DNA of 64,000 bases from Lysobacter firmicutimachus (GTDB lineage Bacteria > Pseudomonadota > Gammaproteobacteria > Xanthomonadales > Xanthomonadaceae). Location of the stretch: the NCBI RefSeq assembly GCF_037027445.1, contig NZ_JBANDL010000002.1, positions 2,232,001-2,296,000 of the forward strand, in the 5' to 3' direction. The notes beneath the pieces were generated by a model, which worked only from the letters and a program-made list of their open reading frames with translations, was not told the origin of the DNA and did no database searches. Both the position numbers and the translations under genes were made by a program. This document shows, one piece after another, positions 1 through 11,832 of the stretch (position 1 is the stretch's first letter; each line of letters opens with the position of its first letter).

Positions 1-561
1 GCGATCTTTCTCGACGGCGTCGAACTGCTGCTGGTCGACGACAAGCCGGAACCGGCGCCGCCGTTCGGGGTCGAGATCCCGGCCGATTCGCGCATGGTCG
101 TACGCGGCGTCGGCGGCATCCATCACGGGCGTTGCTACACCCTGGACCAGCCGCGGGTGATCGGTCGCGCCGGCGACTGCGATATCCGCATCAACGAACC
201 CGCCTTCGCCGACCGTCACGCGCGCCTGGAGGCGCATGCCGACGGCGTGGTCCTGCGCGACGTCGGTTCGGTCGACGGCAGCGTGGTCAACGGCAACCCG
301 GTCCGCCATGCGCTGCTCAAGCCCGGCGACCAGTTGCTGCTCGACGGCCAGCATCGTTTCGTGATCGAAGCGCCGACCCGCCAGCTCAGTGCGTCGGAAG
401 CCTTGCAGGCGCAGTTGGCGCAGGAAGCGGCGGCCAACGACGAACGCCCGGTGCCGCCTTCGGCGCTGCCGGCTTCGGTGCGGCGCATGCCCTGGCTGCT
501 GCTCGCCGCGGTGGCGATGGCCGGCCTGCTCGGCCTGCTGCTGCTGTACGGCGTGCGCTGA
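1..561 (+). CDS. FHA-domain protein with C-terminal membrane anchor (5' partial)
   Basis: The frame is open from base 1, so the gene starts upstream of the window. The visible 186 residues contain a forkhead-associated phosphopeptide-binding domain (about residues 35-120): GRAGDCDIRI, then ADRHARL, then SVVNG. FHA domains normally have SxxH at the second motif; here the Ser is replaced, which may weaken phosphothreonine binding. The first residues (FLDGVELLLVDD) resemble the last strand of an earlier FHA domain, so the full protein may have two. A single hydrophobic segment (PWLLLAAVAMAGLLGLLLLYG) near the C terminus, after a basic RRM, anchors it with the FHA part cytoplasmic. No kinase or partner gene is visible here. 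Function is inferred from the domain only. Confidence 0.8.
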   Translation, partial: AIFLDGVELLLVDDKPEPAPPFGVEIPADSRMVVRGVGGIHHGRCYTLDQPRVIGRAGDCDIRINEPAFADRHARLEAHADGVVLRDVGSVDGSVVNGNPVRHALLKPGDQLLLDGQHRFVIEAPTRQLSASEALQAQLAQEAAANDERPVPPSALPASVRRMPWLLLAAVAMAGLLGLLLLYGVR

Positions 562-562
562 G

Positions 563-906
563 TTAAGCGAAGAAGCGTACGTAAGCGTCCGTCCCGAAGA
601 TCGGACGACTCAGAGTGTCGACCTCATAAAGTCTTCCCGAAGCATCGGGCTTCGGACGCCGCGCGTCGATCGCCGCTTCGGGCGGTCGCGGCTTGCGCCG
701 CTCCTACCCCGAAATTTGCGGATGCCAGGCTTCGGATGCCGCGCGTCGATCGTCGCCTCGGCTGTCGCGGCTCACGCCGCTCCTACAGGGGGCGGTTTCG
801 CCGCCGCGCATCGGCGATGCGCCGGGTAAAGTCTTCCCGAAGCATCAGGCTTCGAATGCCGCGCGTCGATCGTCGCTTCGGCTGTCGCGGCTCACGCCGC
901 TCCTAC
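563..906. repeat. Three copies of an intergenic palindrome-bearing repeat
   Basis: The spacer after the FHA gene holds three related units ending near 707, 786 and 906. Each ends in a GC-rich palindrome, core GCGGCTYRCGCCGC, followed by TCCTAC. Two units also share a longer upstream stretch (AAAGTCTTCCCGAAGCATC, starting near 628 and 829), and all three share GCCGCGCGTCGATCG. The last copy runs into the stop codon of msrQ (903-905). The same palindrome recurs near 11.4-11.6 kb and 63 kb, so this is a dispersed REP-like family. No transposase is present here. Confidence 0.8.
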
Positions 907-1621
907 GGCGGTTTCGCCGCCTTGCGCCGGCGCGCGTCGGCGACGCGCCTGTATAGGCGCCAGCCCAGCAGCGCGGCCAGGATCGCTGCGTACAGCAGCG
1001 GCTCGCGGATGTCGGACTTCACCAGCCACCAGAAATGCAGCACCGCCAGCACGGCGATCGGGTAGACCAGCTTGTGCAACCGACCCCAGTGCCGGCCGAG
1101 CCGGCGCATCATGCCCTGGGTCGAGGTCAGCGCCAGCGGCACCAGCAGCAGCCAGGCGGCGAAACCGACGGTGATGTAGGGGCGCTTGGCGATCTCTTCG
1201 AAGATCTGCGCCCAGTACTGCTTCAGGTCCAGGATCAGGTACGCCGCCAGGTGCAGGCTGGCGTAGAAGAACGCGTACAGCCCGAGCAGGCGGCGGAAGC
1301 GCAGCAGCACCGGCTGGCCGCTGAGCTGGCGCAGCGGCGTCACCGCCAGCGCGATCAGCAGCAGGCGCAGCGCCCACAGGCCGAGGCGGTGCTCGATCTC
1401 GGCCACCGGGTCGGCGCCCAGGCCGCCGCGGCCGGCCAGTTCCTCGCGGATCTGCCAGGCCAGGATCGCGGCCGGGGTCAGCGCCAGGACATGCACGAGG
1501 GCCTTGGCCGCGATCACGCCGACCGGCGTACGGCGTTTCGACGGCGGTGCGGCGCCCCGGCGCAGCGGGGGCGAAGGCGAGGTGGCGGACGAAGGCGCGG
1601 CCGGCGCGGATTCCTGGGCCA

Positions 1622-1622
<1 letters not shown>
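903..1622 (-). CDS. msrQ: MsrQ, heme-binding membrane subunit of the MsrPQ methionine sulfoxide reductase
   Basis: 239 residues, a ferric-reductase-like integral membrane protein of the YedZ/MsrQ family. It passes electrons from the quinone pool or a flavin reductase to periplasmic MsrP. After a Pro/Ser-rich N terminus there are about six hydrophobic segments, with the family histidines in FFYASLHLAAY, RHWGRLHKLVYP and VLHFWW. The segment ITVGFAAWLLLVPLALTSTQGMMRRLGRHWGRLHKL is typical of the family in order and spacing, given here as two overlapping motifs: PLALTSTQGMMRRLG and WGRLHKL. The start ATG (1622-1620) overlaps the msrP stop by one base (TGATG), so the two genes are translationally coupled. 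The stop codon lies inside an intergenic repeat. Confidence 0.93.
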
Positions 1623-2593
<971 letters not shown>

Positions 2594-2752
2594 GAGGGGA
2601 CTCCGGGGCGGTCGGCGGGGTCGCGAAGGCAAGCGGACCCGTTACCAGCATAGAGGCGCCCGAGGGGGCAAAAGTTGCGCACGAAACGGAGGCGCACAGG
2701 GTGTTGCACTGCGGCATACTGAGGGGCCAACCCCCCATCCACGGAGCCTCCG

Positions 2753-3838
2753 ATGTCCCGCGCGTTCAACTTTAGTGCCGGTCCCGCGACCCTGCCCGAA
2801 TCGGTCTTGCTGCAGGCGCAGTCGGAGATGCTGGAGTGGAACAACGCCGGGGCCTCGATCGTCGAGCTCAGCCACCGCGGCCCCGAGTTCATCCAGGTCG
2901 CCGCCGAGGCCGAGCGCGACCTGCGCACCCTGATGTCGATTCCGGACGATTACGCGGTGCTGTTCCTGCAGGGCGGCGCGACCGCGCAGCAGGCGCTGAT
3001 CGCGCTCAACTTCGCCAACCCCGGCCAGACGGCGGACTACGTGGTCACCGGGCACTGGGGCAAGACCGCGCTCAAGCAGGTCAAGCCCTACGTCAGCGCC
3101 AACGTCGCCGCCAACGGCGAGGCCGGCGGCTTCCGCGACATCCCGGCGCGGGCGGAGTGGAACCTGTCCGCCGATGCGGCCTACGTGCATTACACCGCCA
3201 ACGAGACCATCCACGGCGTCGAGTTCCGCGACGTACCGGACGTCGGCGACGTGCCGCTGATCGCCGACTTCAGCTCCTCGATCGCCGCCGAGCCGGTCGA
3301 CGTGTCCAAGTTCGGGGTGATCTACGCCGGCGCGCAGAAGAATCTCGGCCCGGTCGGCGTCAGCGTGGTGATCATCAGGCGCGAGCTGCTCGAGCGCGCC
3401 GGCCAGCCGCGCGCGGAGATCTTCGATTACCGCGCCCACGTCAAGGGCGAGTCGATGCTCAACACCCCGCCGACCTGGAACTGGTACCTGGCCGGGCTGG
3501 TGTTCAAGTGGATGCTGGCCGAAGGCGGCGTGGCCGAGTTCGCCAAGCGCAACGCGCGCAAGGCCGAGCTGCTGTACAAGACGATCGACAACTCCGGCGG
3601 CTTCTACCGCAACGAAGTCGCCGCCGCGGTGCGTTCGCGCATGAACGTGCCGTTCTTCCTCAAGGACGAAGCGCTGGACAAGCCGTTCCTGAAGGAAGCC
3701 GAAGCCGCCGGCCTGATCTCGCTCAAGGGCCATCGCGCCCTCGGCGGCATGCGCGCCTCGATCTATAACGCAATGCCGGAAGCGGGCGTGCAGGCGCTGG
3801 CCTCGTTCATGCAGGATTTCCAGAAGCGGCACGGCTGA
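2753..3838 (+). CDS. serC: Phosphoserine aminotransferase
   Basis: 361 residues, the usual SerC length. It is a PLP-dependent class V aminotransferase that converts 3-phosphohydroxypyruvate and glutamate to phosphoserine and 2-oxoglutarate (serine and pyridoxine synthesis), in the cytoplasm. The N terminus [15 protein letters not shown], the motif [10 protein letters not shown] and the PLP-lysine region [13 protein letters not shown] are diagnostic, and the C terminus has [16 protein letters not shown]. The start has a GGAG element a few bases upstream (ACGGAGCCTCCG). It is the first gene of serC-pheA-hisC-aroA; the 137-base gap to pheA is the only real spacer in that set. Confidence 0.97.
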   Translation: MSRAFNFSAGPATLPESVLLQAQSEMLEWNNAGASIVELSHRGPEFIQVAAEAERDLRTLMSIPDDYAVLFLQGGATAQQALIALNFANPGQTADYVVTGHWGKTALKQVKPYVSANVAANGEAGGFRDIPARAEWNLSADAAYVHYTANETIHGVEFRDVPDVGDVPLIADFSSSIAAEPVDVSKFGVIYAGAQKNLGPVGVSVVIIRRELLERAGQPRAEIFDYRAHVKGESMLNTPPTWNWYLAGLVFKWMLAEGGVAEFAKRNARKAELLYKTIDNSGGFYRNEVAAAVRSRMNVPFFLKDEALDKPFLKEAEAAGLISLKGHRALGGMRASIYNAMPEAGVQALASFMQDFQKRHG

Positions 3839-3975
3839 GCCGCCGCGCAGGGCCGATGCCTCACCGGCATCGGCCGCGGCGGCATGCGCCCGGCCAGGAC
3901 GGCCGGGCTGGCGATCCGGAGGCACACCATCCGCCAGGTTCGGCGGCGACCGCCTTCGGAAGCGATGAGACGACC

Positions 3976-5199
3976 ATGAACGACAAGTCCCGCAAGACCA
4001 AGCAATCCGATACCAGCAAGCCGGCCAAGCCCGGCAAGCCCGCCGCCAAGCGCGCGGCGCAGAAGCAGGCCGCCGTCCCGCCGAAGGCGGCGAAGCTCGA
4101 AGAATCGGCGCCTGCGGCCGCGATTCCCGACCTCGCCACCCTGCGCGAACGCATCGACGGCATCGACCGCCACATCCAGCAGCTGATCGGCGAGCGCGCC
4201 CAGTTCGCCAACCAGGTCGGCAAGGCCAAGGGCAAGCTGGCGGCGGCGGTGGACTACTACCGCCCCGAGCGCGAGGCGCAGGTGCTGCGCCGGGTGGTCG
4301 ACCGCAACGACGGTCCGCTCAACGACGAAGTGCTGGTGCGGTTGTTCCGCGAAATCATGTCCGCCTGCCTGGCCCAGCAGGAGCCGCTCAAGATCGGCTT
4401 CCTCGGCCCGGAAGGCACGCATTCGCAGCAGGCGGTGTACAAGCATTTCGGCCATTCGATCCACGGCCTGCCGCTGTCGAGCATCGAAGAGGTGTTCCAG
4501 GAGGTCGAAGCCGGCAACGCCGATTTCGGCGTGGTGCCGGTGGAGAATTCGACCCAGGGCACGATCCAGTCCACCCTGGACATGTTCCTGACCTCCAGGC
4601 TCAAGATCAGCGGCGAAGTCGAGTTGCGCGTGCACCAGCACCTGCTCTCGCGCAGCGGCCGGATCGAGGACATCGAACGGGTGTACTCGCATCCGCAGTC
4701 CTTCGCCCAGTGCAAGGCCTGGCTGCGTCAGTACCTGCCCAAGGCGGAGAAGATTCCGGTCGGCAGCAACGCCGAAGCCGCGCGCCGCGCGCGCAACGCC
4801 GACGACGCGGCGGCGATCGCCGGCGCCAGCGCGGCGACGGTGTACGGCCTGCGCAGCGTGGCCGGCCCGATCGAGGACCGCCCCGACAACACCACCCGCT
4901 TCCTGGTCATCGGCCGCGAGCTGTTCTCGCCCTCGGGCAACGACCGCACTTCGCTGCTGATCTTCATCAAGGACCAGCCCGGCGCGCTGTACAACGTGCT
5001 GTCGCCGTTCGCCAAGCGCGGCCTGAGCATGAACCGGATCGAATCGCGCCCGGGCCATACCGGCCGCTGGCAGTACGCGTTCTTCGTCGACATCGGCGGC
5101 CACGTGCAGGAAGACGCGATGCGCGAGGCGCTGGAGGAACTGCAGTCGCTGGCCCACGAGGTCAAGGTGCTCGGCTCCTACCCGGTGGCGATCGCATGA
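3976..5199 (+). CDS. pheA: Bifunctional chorismate mutase / prephenate dehydratase
   Basis: 407 residues from the ATG at 3976. It converts chorismate to prephenate and then phenylpyruvate, the committed branch to phenylalanine. The order is: a Lys/Ala-rich low-complexity tail (residues 1-50), a chorismate mutase helix bundle (about 50-140; LRERIDGIDRHIQQLI), a prephenate dehydratase domain (about 145-315; GFLGPEGTHSQQA, VPVENSTQGTI, NTTRFLV) and an ACT domain (about 325-400; PGALYNVL and the ESRP motif used for Phe feedback binding). The basic tail is longer than in E. coli PheA. The stop overlaps the hisC start (ATGA), so translation is coupled. Confidence 0.96.
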   Translation: MNDKSRKTKQSDTSKPAKPGKPAAKRAAQKQAAVPPKAAKLEESAPAAAIPDLATLRERIDGIDRHIQQLIGERAQFANQVGKAKGKLAAAVDYYRPEREAQVLRRVVDRNDGPLNDEVLVRLFREIMSACLAQQEPLKIGFLGPEGTHSQQAVYKHFGHSIHGLPLSSIEEVFQEVEAGNADFGVVPVENSTQGTIQSTLDMFLTSRLKISGEVELRVHQHLLSRSGRIEDIERVYSHPQSFAQCKAWLRQYLPKAEKIPVGSNAEAARRARNADDAAAIAGASAATVYGLRSVAGPIEDRPDNTTRFLVIGRELFSPSGNDRTSLLIFIKDQPGALYNVLSPFAKRGLSMNRIESRPGHTGRWQYAFFVDIGGHVQEDAMREALEELQSLAHEVKVLGSYPVAIA

Positions 5200-6398
5200 G
5201 CCAGCCGGCCCCGCAATCGGCCGCGCCGGCTATGGACCAGGCCCGCGTCGATCAGGCCCGCGTCGTCGAAGCCGGCTTCGACGAAGCTTGGTTCGCCGCG
5301 CGCGCCCAGCCGGGCGTGCAGCGGCTCAAGGCTTACGACCCCGGCCACGATCTGGTCGCGCTGCGCCGTCGCTACGGCGAAGCGAACCTGGTCGAACTGG
5401 GCTCGAACGAGAACCCCTACGGCCCGTCGCCGGCCGCGCGCGCAGCGATCCTGGATTCGCTGCACGCGCTGCACCGCTATCCCGATCCGCTCGGCGGCGA
5501 CCTCAAGCGCGCGCTGGCCCGCAAGCACGGGGTGGACGTCAAGCAGATCCTGCTCGGCAACGGTTCGCACGAATTGCTGATGCAACTCGGCCAAGTGTTC
5601 GCCGGGTCGGGCCAGGAAGTGGTGTTCTCGCGATATGGCTTCGCCGTGTTCGCGCTCGCCACCCAGGCCGCGGGCGCGGCGATGCGCATCGTCGACGCAC
5701 TGCCGCGAGAGGCGGCGATGCCTTGCGGCCACGACCTCGACGCGATCGCCGCTGCGGTGAGCGCGGACACCAAGCTGGTGTACATCGCCAACCCGAACAA
5801 CCCGACCGGCACCTGGTTCGGCCGCGACGCGCTGGTCGCGTTCCTGGACAAGATCCCGCCCCAGGTCATCGTGGTCATGGACGAAGCCTACGCCGAGATG
5901 GCGGAGGCGCCGGACTACGCCAGCGCGCTGAGCGTGCTGGATCGCTATCCCAACGTCGCGGTGACCCGCACCTTCAGCAAGGCCTACGGCCTGGCCGGCC
6001 TGCGCGTGGGCTATCTGATCGCGCAAGCCGGGCTGATCGCGGTCATGGACCGCCTGCGCGAAAGCTTCAACGTCAACGGCCCGGCGCTGGCCGCCTGCGA
6101 AGCCGCGCTCGGCGACGAGGAACACCTGCGCTGGGCCTGCGCGCGCAACGCCGAGCAGCGCGCTGCGCTCAGCGACGCCTTGAACGCGCGCGGCCTGCGC
6201 GCGTTCCCGTCGCAGACCAACTTCGTCCTGGCCGAATTCGGCGCGCGCACGCCGCAGGTCGAAGCGGCCCTGGTCGAGCGCGGGGTGATCCTGCGGCCGA
6301 TGGGCGGCTACGGCCTGGCCGACTGCATCCGCATCAGCGTCGGCTCGCCCGACGAGAACCGCCGCCTGCTGGCCGCGCTGGACGAGGTGTTGGCATGA
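5196..6398 (+). CDS. hisC: Histidinol-phosphate / aromatic aminotransferase
   Basis: 400 residues from the ATG at 5196, which overlaps the pheA stop. Class I/II PLP aminotransferase: LGSNENPYGPSP at the substrate end, YIANPNNPTGTWF, and the PLP-lysine motif TFSKAYGLAGLRVGY. In this position (pheA-hisC-aroA, as in pseudomonads) the enzyme is usually a second HisC paralog that may transaminate phenylpyruvate or hydroxyphenylpyruvate; that role is inferred from context. The first 30 residues, with the repeated ARVDQARV, are not part of the fold, so translation could also start at the internal ATG at 5232. Its stop overlaps the aroA start. Confidence 0.92.
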   Translation: MSQPAPQSAAPAMDQARVDQARVVEAGFDEAWFAARAQPGVQRLKAYDPGHDLVALRRRYGEANLVELGSNENPYGPSPAARAAILDSLHALHRYPDPLGGDLKRALARKHGVDVKQILLGNGSHELLMQLGQVFAGSGQEVVFSRYGFAVFALATQAAGAAMRIVDALPREAAMPCGHDLDAIAAAVSADTKLVYIANPNNPTGTWFGRDALVAFLDKIPPQVIVVMDEAYAEMAEAPDYASALSVLDRYPNVAVTRTFSKAYGLAGLRVGYLIAQAGLIAVMDRLRESFNVNGPALAACEAALGDEEHLRWACARNAEQRAALSDALNARGLRAFPSQTNFVLAEFGARTPQVEAALVERGVILRPMGGYGLADCIRISVGSPDENRRLLAALDEVLA

Positions 6399-7717
6399 GC
6401 GCCGCGGCCGAACTGCAACAGGCCTGGACCGCCGTGGCCGGCTCGCCCCTGCGCGGCCGCCTGCGCGTGCCCGGCGACAAGTCGGTCTCGCACCGCGCGA
6501 TCATGCTCGGCGCGCTGGCCGACGGCGTCACCCGCGTCACCGGTTTCCTCGAAGGCGAGGACACCCGCGCCACCGCCAAGGTGTTCGAACGCCTGGGTGT
6601 GCGCATCGAAACCCCGAGCGCCAGCGAACGCATCGTCCATGGCGTCGGCCTGCACGGCCTGCGCGGCAGCGACGCGGCGCTGGACTGCGGCAATGCCGGC
6701 ACCGGCATGCGCCTGCTCGCCGGCGTGCTGGCGGGGCAGGCCTTCGACAGCGTGCTGATCGGCGATGCCTCGCTGTCCAAGCGGCCGATGCGGCGCGTGA
6801 CCGAACCGCTGGCGGCGATGGGCGCGCGCATCGACACCCAGGACGGCGGCCTGCCGCCGCTGCGCATCCACGGCGGCCGCGCGCTGCAGGGCATCGAATA
6901 CACCTTGCCGGTGGCCAGCGCGCAGGTGAAGTCGGCGCTGCTGCTGGCCGGCCTGTACGCGCAGGGCGAAACCGTGGTGCACGAACCGCACCCGACCCGC
7001 GACTACACCGAACGCATGCTGGCCGCGTTCGGCTGGCCGATCGAGTTCGCGCCCGGCTACGCGCGCCTGTGCGGCGGCCATGCGCTGCGCGCCACCGACG
7101 TCGCGGTACCGGCCGATTTCTCGTCGGCCGCGTTCTTCCTGGTCGCCGCCAGCGTGGTGCCGGGTTCGGACCTGGTGCTGGACGCGGTCGGCATGAACCC
7201 GCGCCGCACCGGCCTGCTCGCCGCGTTGCGCCTGATGGGCGCCGACATCGTCGAGCAGAACCCGCGCAGCGAAGGTGGCGAACCGGTCGCCGACCTGCGC
7301 GTGCGCCACGCGCCGCTGCGCGGCGTCGAGGTGCCGCAGGCGCTGGTGCCGGACATGATCGACGAGTTCCCGGCGCTGTTCGTCGCCGCCGCGCTGGCCC
7401 AGGGGCGCACCGTGGTCAGCGGCGCCGCCGAGCTGCGGGTCAAGGAGTCCGACCGCATCGCCAGCATGGCCGCCGGCCTGCGGGCCCTGGGCGCGCGCAT
7501 CGAAGAGACCCCGGACGGCGCGATCATCGACGGCGGCGCATTGCACGGCGGCGAAGTCGACAGCCTCGGCGACCATCGCATCGCGATGAGCTTCGCCGTC
7601 GCCGCGCAGTGCGCCCGCGGTGCGGTGCGGATCGGCGACGTCGCCAACGTCGCCACCTCGTTCCCCGGCTTCGAAGCCTTGGCGGCGCAAGCCGGCATGC
7701 GGGTCGATCCGGCGTAA
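6395..7717 (+). CDS. aroA: 3-phosphoshikimate 1-carboxyvinyltransferase (EPSP synthase)
   Basis: 440 residues. It joins phosphoenolpyruvate to shikimate-3-phosphate in the shikimate pathway. Motifs in order: PGDKSVSHRAIMLGALADG (substrate lysine and arginine), LDCGNAGTGMRLL, SKRPMRRV, DMIDEFPALFVAAALA, ELRVKESDRI and GDHRIAMSFAVA. Length is normal. The ATGA overlap with hisC makes serC-pheA-hisC-aroA one coupled unit. In many relatives cmk and rpsA follow aroA; here they do not, and a convergent TonB-like gene follows instead. Confidence 0.97.
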   Translation: MSAAAELQQAWTAVAGSPLRGRLRVPGDKSVSHRAIMLGALADGVTRVTGFLEGEDTRATAKVFERLGVRIETPSASERIVHGVGLHGLRGSDAALDCGNAGTGMRLLAGVLAGQAFDSVLIGDASLSKRPMRRVTEPLAAMGARIDTQDGGLPPLRIHGGRALQGIEYTLPVASAQVKSALLLAGLYAQGETVVHEPHPTRDYTERMLAAFGWPIEFAPGYARLCGGHALRATDVAVPADFSSAAFFLVAASVVPGSDLVLDAVGMNPRRTGLLAALRLMGADIVEQNPRSEGGEPVADLRVRHAPLRGVEVPQALVPDMIDEFPALFVAAALAQGRTVVSGAAELRVKESDRIASMAAGLRALGARIEETPDGAIIDGGALHGGEVDSLGDHRIAMSFAVAAQCARGAVRIGDVANVATSFPGFEALAAQAGMRVDPA

Positions 7718-7879
7718 CGACAGCCGGCGCCCTGCGCAGGGCGCCGACGCCGGCGTTGCCGGCCGGTGATGCAAGACCATTCGCCCCCTTCGCAAAAGGG
7801 GGCGGGCGCCTGCGTCGACCGGATCGGGCGCGTTATCCGCCTGCGCCGCGGGAGGACGCTCAGCCTGCGATCGTCCCCA

Positions 7880-7909
7880 AAACAAAAACGGCGGCCCCAG
7901 GCCGCCGTT
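7880..7909 (-). terminator. Intrinsic terminator of the minus-strand TonB-like gene
   Basis: A 10-bp perfect stem, AACGGCGGCC (7887-7896) and GGCCGCCGTT (7900-7909), closes over a CCA loop. Read on the minus strand it is followed by TTTGTTTT, so it terminates the gene ending at 7934. It may also stop transcripts leaving aroA. Confidence 0.8.
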
Positions 7910-7933
7910 CCCGCATCCGATCTCGTCTTCGAC

Positions 7934-8557
7934 TCACTGCCGCGGCCGAAACTCCACCGGCTGTTCCACCACCGACGCCACTTCCGTGCCGTCGCGGGTC
8001 GCCGGGCGGAAGCGCCAGTCGCGCACCGCCGCCAGCGCCGCGCGGTCCAGCTCGCGCGAGCCGCTGCGCCGCGCCAGGCCGACCTCGCCCGGCACGCCGT
8101 CGGCGCCGACTTCGATCCGCACCACCACCGTGCCGCCTTCGCCGCGGCGCAGCGCGGTCGGCGGATAGTCCGGTTCCGGGCTGCGGTCGAACAACGGGCG
8201 GGCGGCAGTGACCACCGCCAGCGCCGGCAGCGCCGCGTTGGCGGCGGCGCTCTGCGTCGGCGACATCGGGCCGACCCGGCGCACGGCCAGCCGCGCCGGC
8301 GTACCGTGCTCGTCGAGCGGCGCGGCCTCGCCGGGGCGGTCGATCGGCGGCAGCACCACCAGCGGCATCGCCGGCGCCGGCGGACGCGCCACCGGCCGCT
8401 TGCCGTAGTAGTACCAGCCCATGAAGGCGCCGCCGAGCAGGATCAGCAGCAACCACAGGCCGGTGCTGGAGGATGCGTACGTGGCCGGGGCTTCGGCGGC
8501 GTCGCGCTCGGAGCCGGGGGCGGGCGCCGCCGGCTCGAAAGACTGGATTGCGGTCAT
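7934..8557 (-). CDS. TonB-family energy transducer-like protein
   Basis: 207 residues. A short cytoplasmic N terminus is followed by one membrane segment (about 34-52, LWLLLILLGGAFMGWYYYG), a Pro-rich linker and a C-terminal TonB domain (about 125-205: PDYPPTALRRGEGGTVVVRI, SRELDRAALAAVRDWRFRPA). TonB domains span the periplasm to power TonB-dependent outer-membrane receptors. No exbB or exbD is nearby. It has a tandem paralog immediately upstream (8678-9349) with the same layout. Which receptor it serves cannot be told from the sequence. Confidence 0.85.
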   Translation of the reverse strand: MTAIQSFEPAAPAPGSERDAAEAPATYASSSTGLWLLLILLGGAFMGWYYYGKRPVARPPAPAMPLVVLPPIDRPGEAAPLDEHGTPARLAVRRVGPMSPTQSAAANAALPALAVVTAARPLFDRSPEPDYPPTALRRGEGGTVVVRIEVGADGVPGEVGLARRSGSRELDRAALAAVRDWRFRPATRDGTEVASVVEQPVEFRPRQ

Positions 8558-8677
8558 GAACGGGTCCCTTGCGTGCGTTCCCCGGGGGCGGGAGCGCCGG
8601 CCGAGCTTCCCGGCGCGCAGGTTAGCCAGGGGTGAACACCGCGTAAGCGCGGCGCGATCCTGCGACGCAGTTCGCGC

Positions 8678-10802
<2,125 letters not shown>

Positions 10803-10969
10803 GCCGCGGCCGGTCGGTTCGAAGCGGAGCTTCGCACCCTGGGGGCCGAGTCGCTTGCCCGACGGCAGGCGCCTCGGGCTTTCGCCTTCGGGCCTAGTCG
10901 CGCCGGCGCCGCGCGGCGCGCCCATGGACCTCATCGCCGGAGCGATCCGGCGCAACGAAAGGAATCGTC

Positions 10970-11359
10970 ATGAACGCCGCTTTCGACATGTTCGCGCAGT
11001 TGCTTACCGTCGTGATGATGGCTGCCCCGGCCCTGGTCGGCTTTTTCGCCCTGCAGTTCGCCGTATTGCTGGTCAGCAACCGCAAGCGCAACGCGCCGCT
11101 GGCGACCGCCGGACTGATGTGGCGCGCCGCCGCCGGCGTGCTGTTCGGCAGCCTGGTCGGCTTCGCCGCCTTGTGGGCGACCATGGTCGTGCCGTCCTGG
11201 GTGACCGGCGACTACGAAGGCCTGCCCTGGCTGATGATGTTTCTCGCCTTTCCGGTCGGTGGCGTGGCCGCGCTGCTGGCCAGCTATTTCTTCGCCCGTT
11301 GGCTGTTGCGGCGCACGCCCGACGGCGCGGCGGCGCAGCCGGCCGCCGCGCGCGCTTGA
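10970..11359 (+). CDS. Small integral membrane protein, function unknown
   Basis: 129 residues with an AAAGGAAT ribosome site just upstream of the ATG. There are about four hydrophobic stretches: near residues 10-36 (LLTVVMMAAPALVGFFALQF onward), 52-74, 86-108 and a short one before the RRTPDG tail. No catalytic motif is seen and no family is recognised. It lies alone between serS and a repeat-rich spacer. A role in the inner membrane is all that can be said. Confidence 0.7.
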   Translation: MNAAFDMFAQLLTVVMMAAPALVGFFALQFAVLLVSNRKRNAPLATAGLMWRAAAGVLFGSLVGFAALWATMVVPSWVTGDYEGLPWLMMFLAFPVGGVAALLASYFFARWLLRRTPDGAAAQPAAARA

Positions 11360-11384
11360 GCCTTGCCCGCGCCGCCGCCCGGGG

Positions 11385-11619
11385 GTAGGAGCGGCGCAAG
11401 CCGCGACCGCGTCAATTCCCCTACGGCGCAACCCCATCGGCCTGCGCCCCCTCGGATCGCGGCTTATGACCGAAGGAAATCCCTGTGGGACGCCGCTCCT
11501 ACCGGAGGCGCAGCGTCGCCCCATTGTAGGAGCGGCGTAAGCCGCGACCGCGCCAATTCCGCAACGGCGCAACGCTGTCCGCCTGCGCAATTCCGGGGCG
11601 CGGCTCGCGCCGCTCCTAC
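11385..11619. repeat. Cluster of dispersed palindromic repeats
   Basis: Two clear copies of the palindrome with core AGCGGCGYAAGCCGC lie at about 11385-11407 and 11526-11548, with an inverted copy at about 11598-11619 and a partial one near 11490. The first two are direct repeats about 140 bases apart with similar flanks (CGACCGCGTCAATTCC / CGACCGCGCCAATTCC), so the unit looks duplicated. Same family as at 563-906 and 62938-63090. Confidence 0.8.
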
Positions 11620-11711
11620 CCCTGTTCCGCGCTACTGACGGCTGTAGCAGCGGCGTCGATTCCGGTAGCTGACGCGCTCGCGCGCCAGCGCACCCGATCG
11701 CGCTGCTGCAA

Positions 11712-11741
11712 ACAAAAAGACCGGGCCCTTTCGAGGCCCGG
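11712..11741 (-). terminator. Intrinsic terminator of azoR
   Basis: Stem CCGGGCC (11721-11727) and GGCCCGG (11735-11741) with a 7-base loop. On the minus strand it is followed by TCTTTTTGTTT. It lies about 90 bases downstream of the azoR stop. Confidence 0.8.
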
Positions 11742-11832
11742 CCGAATGCCGGCGTGGGGGAGGGAACGCCGGACTTGGGGATCGATGCGGTCGCGCCGAA
11801 ACGCGCTCACGCAACCTCATGCAACTTCACCT

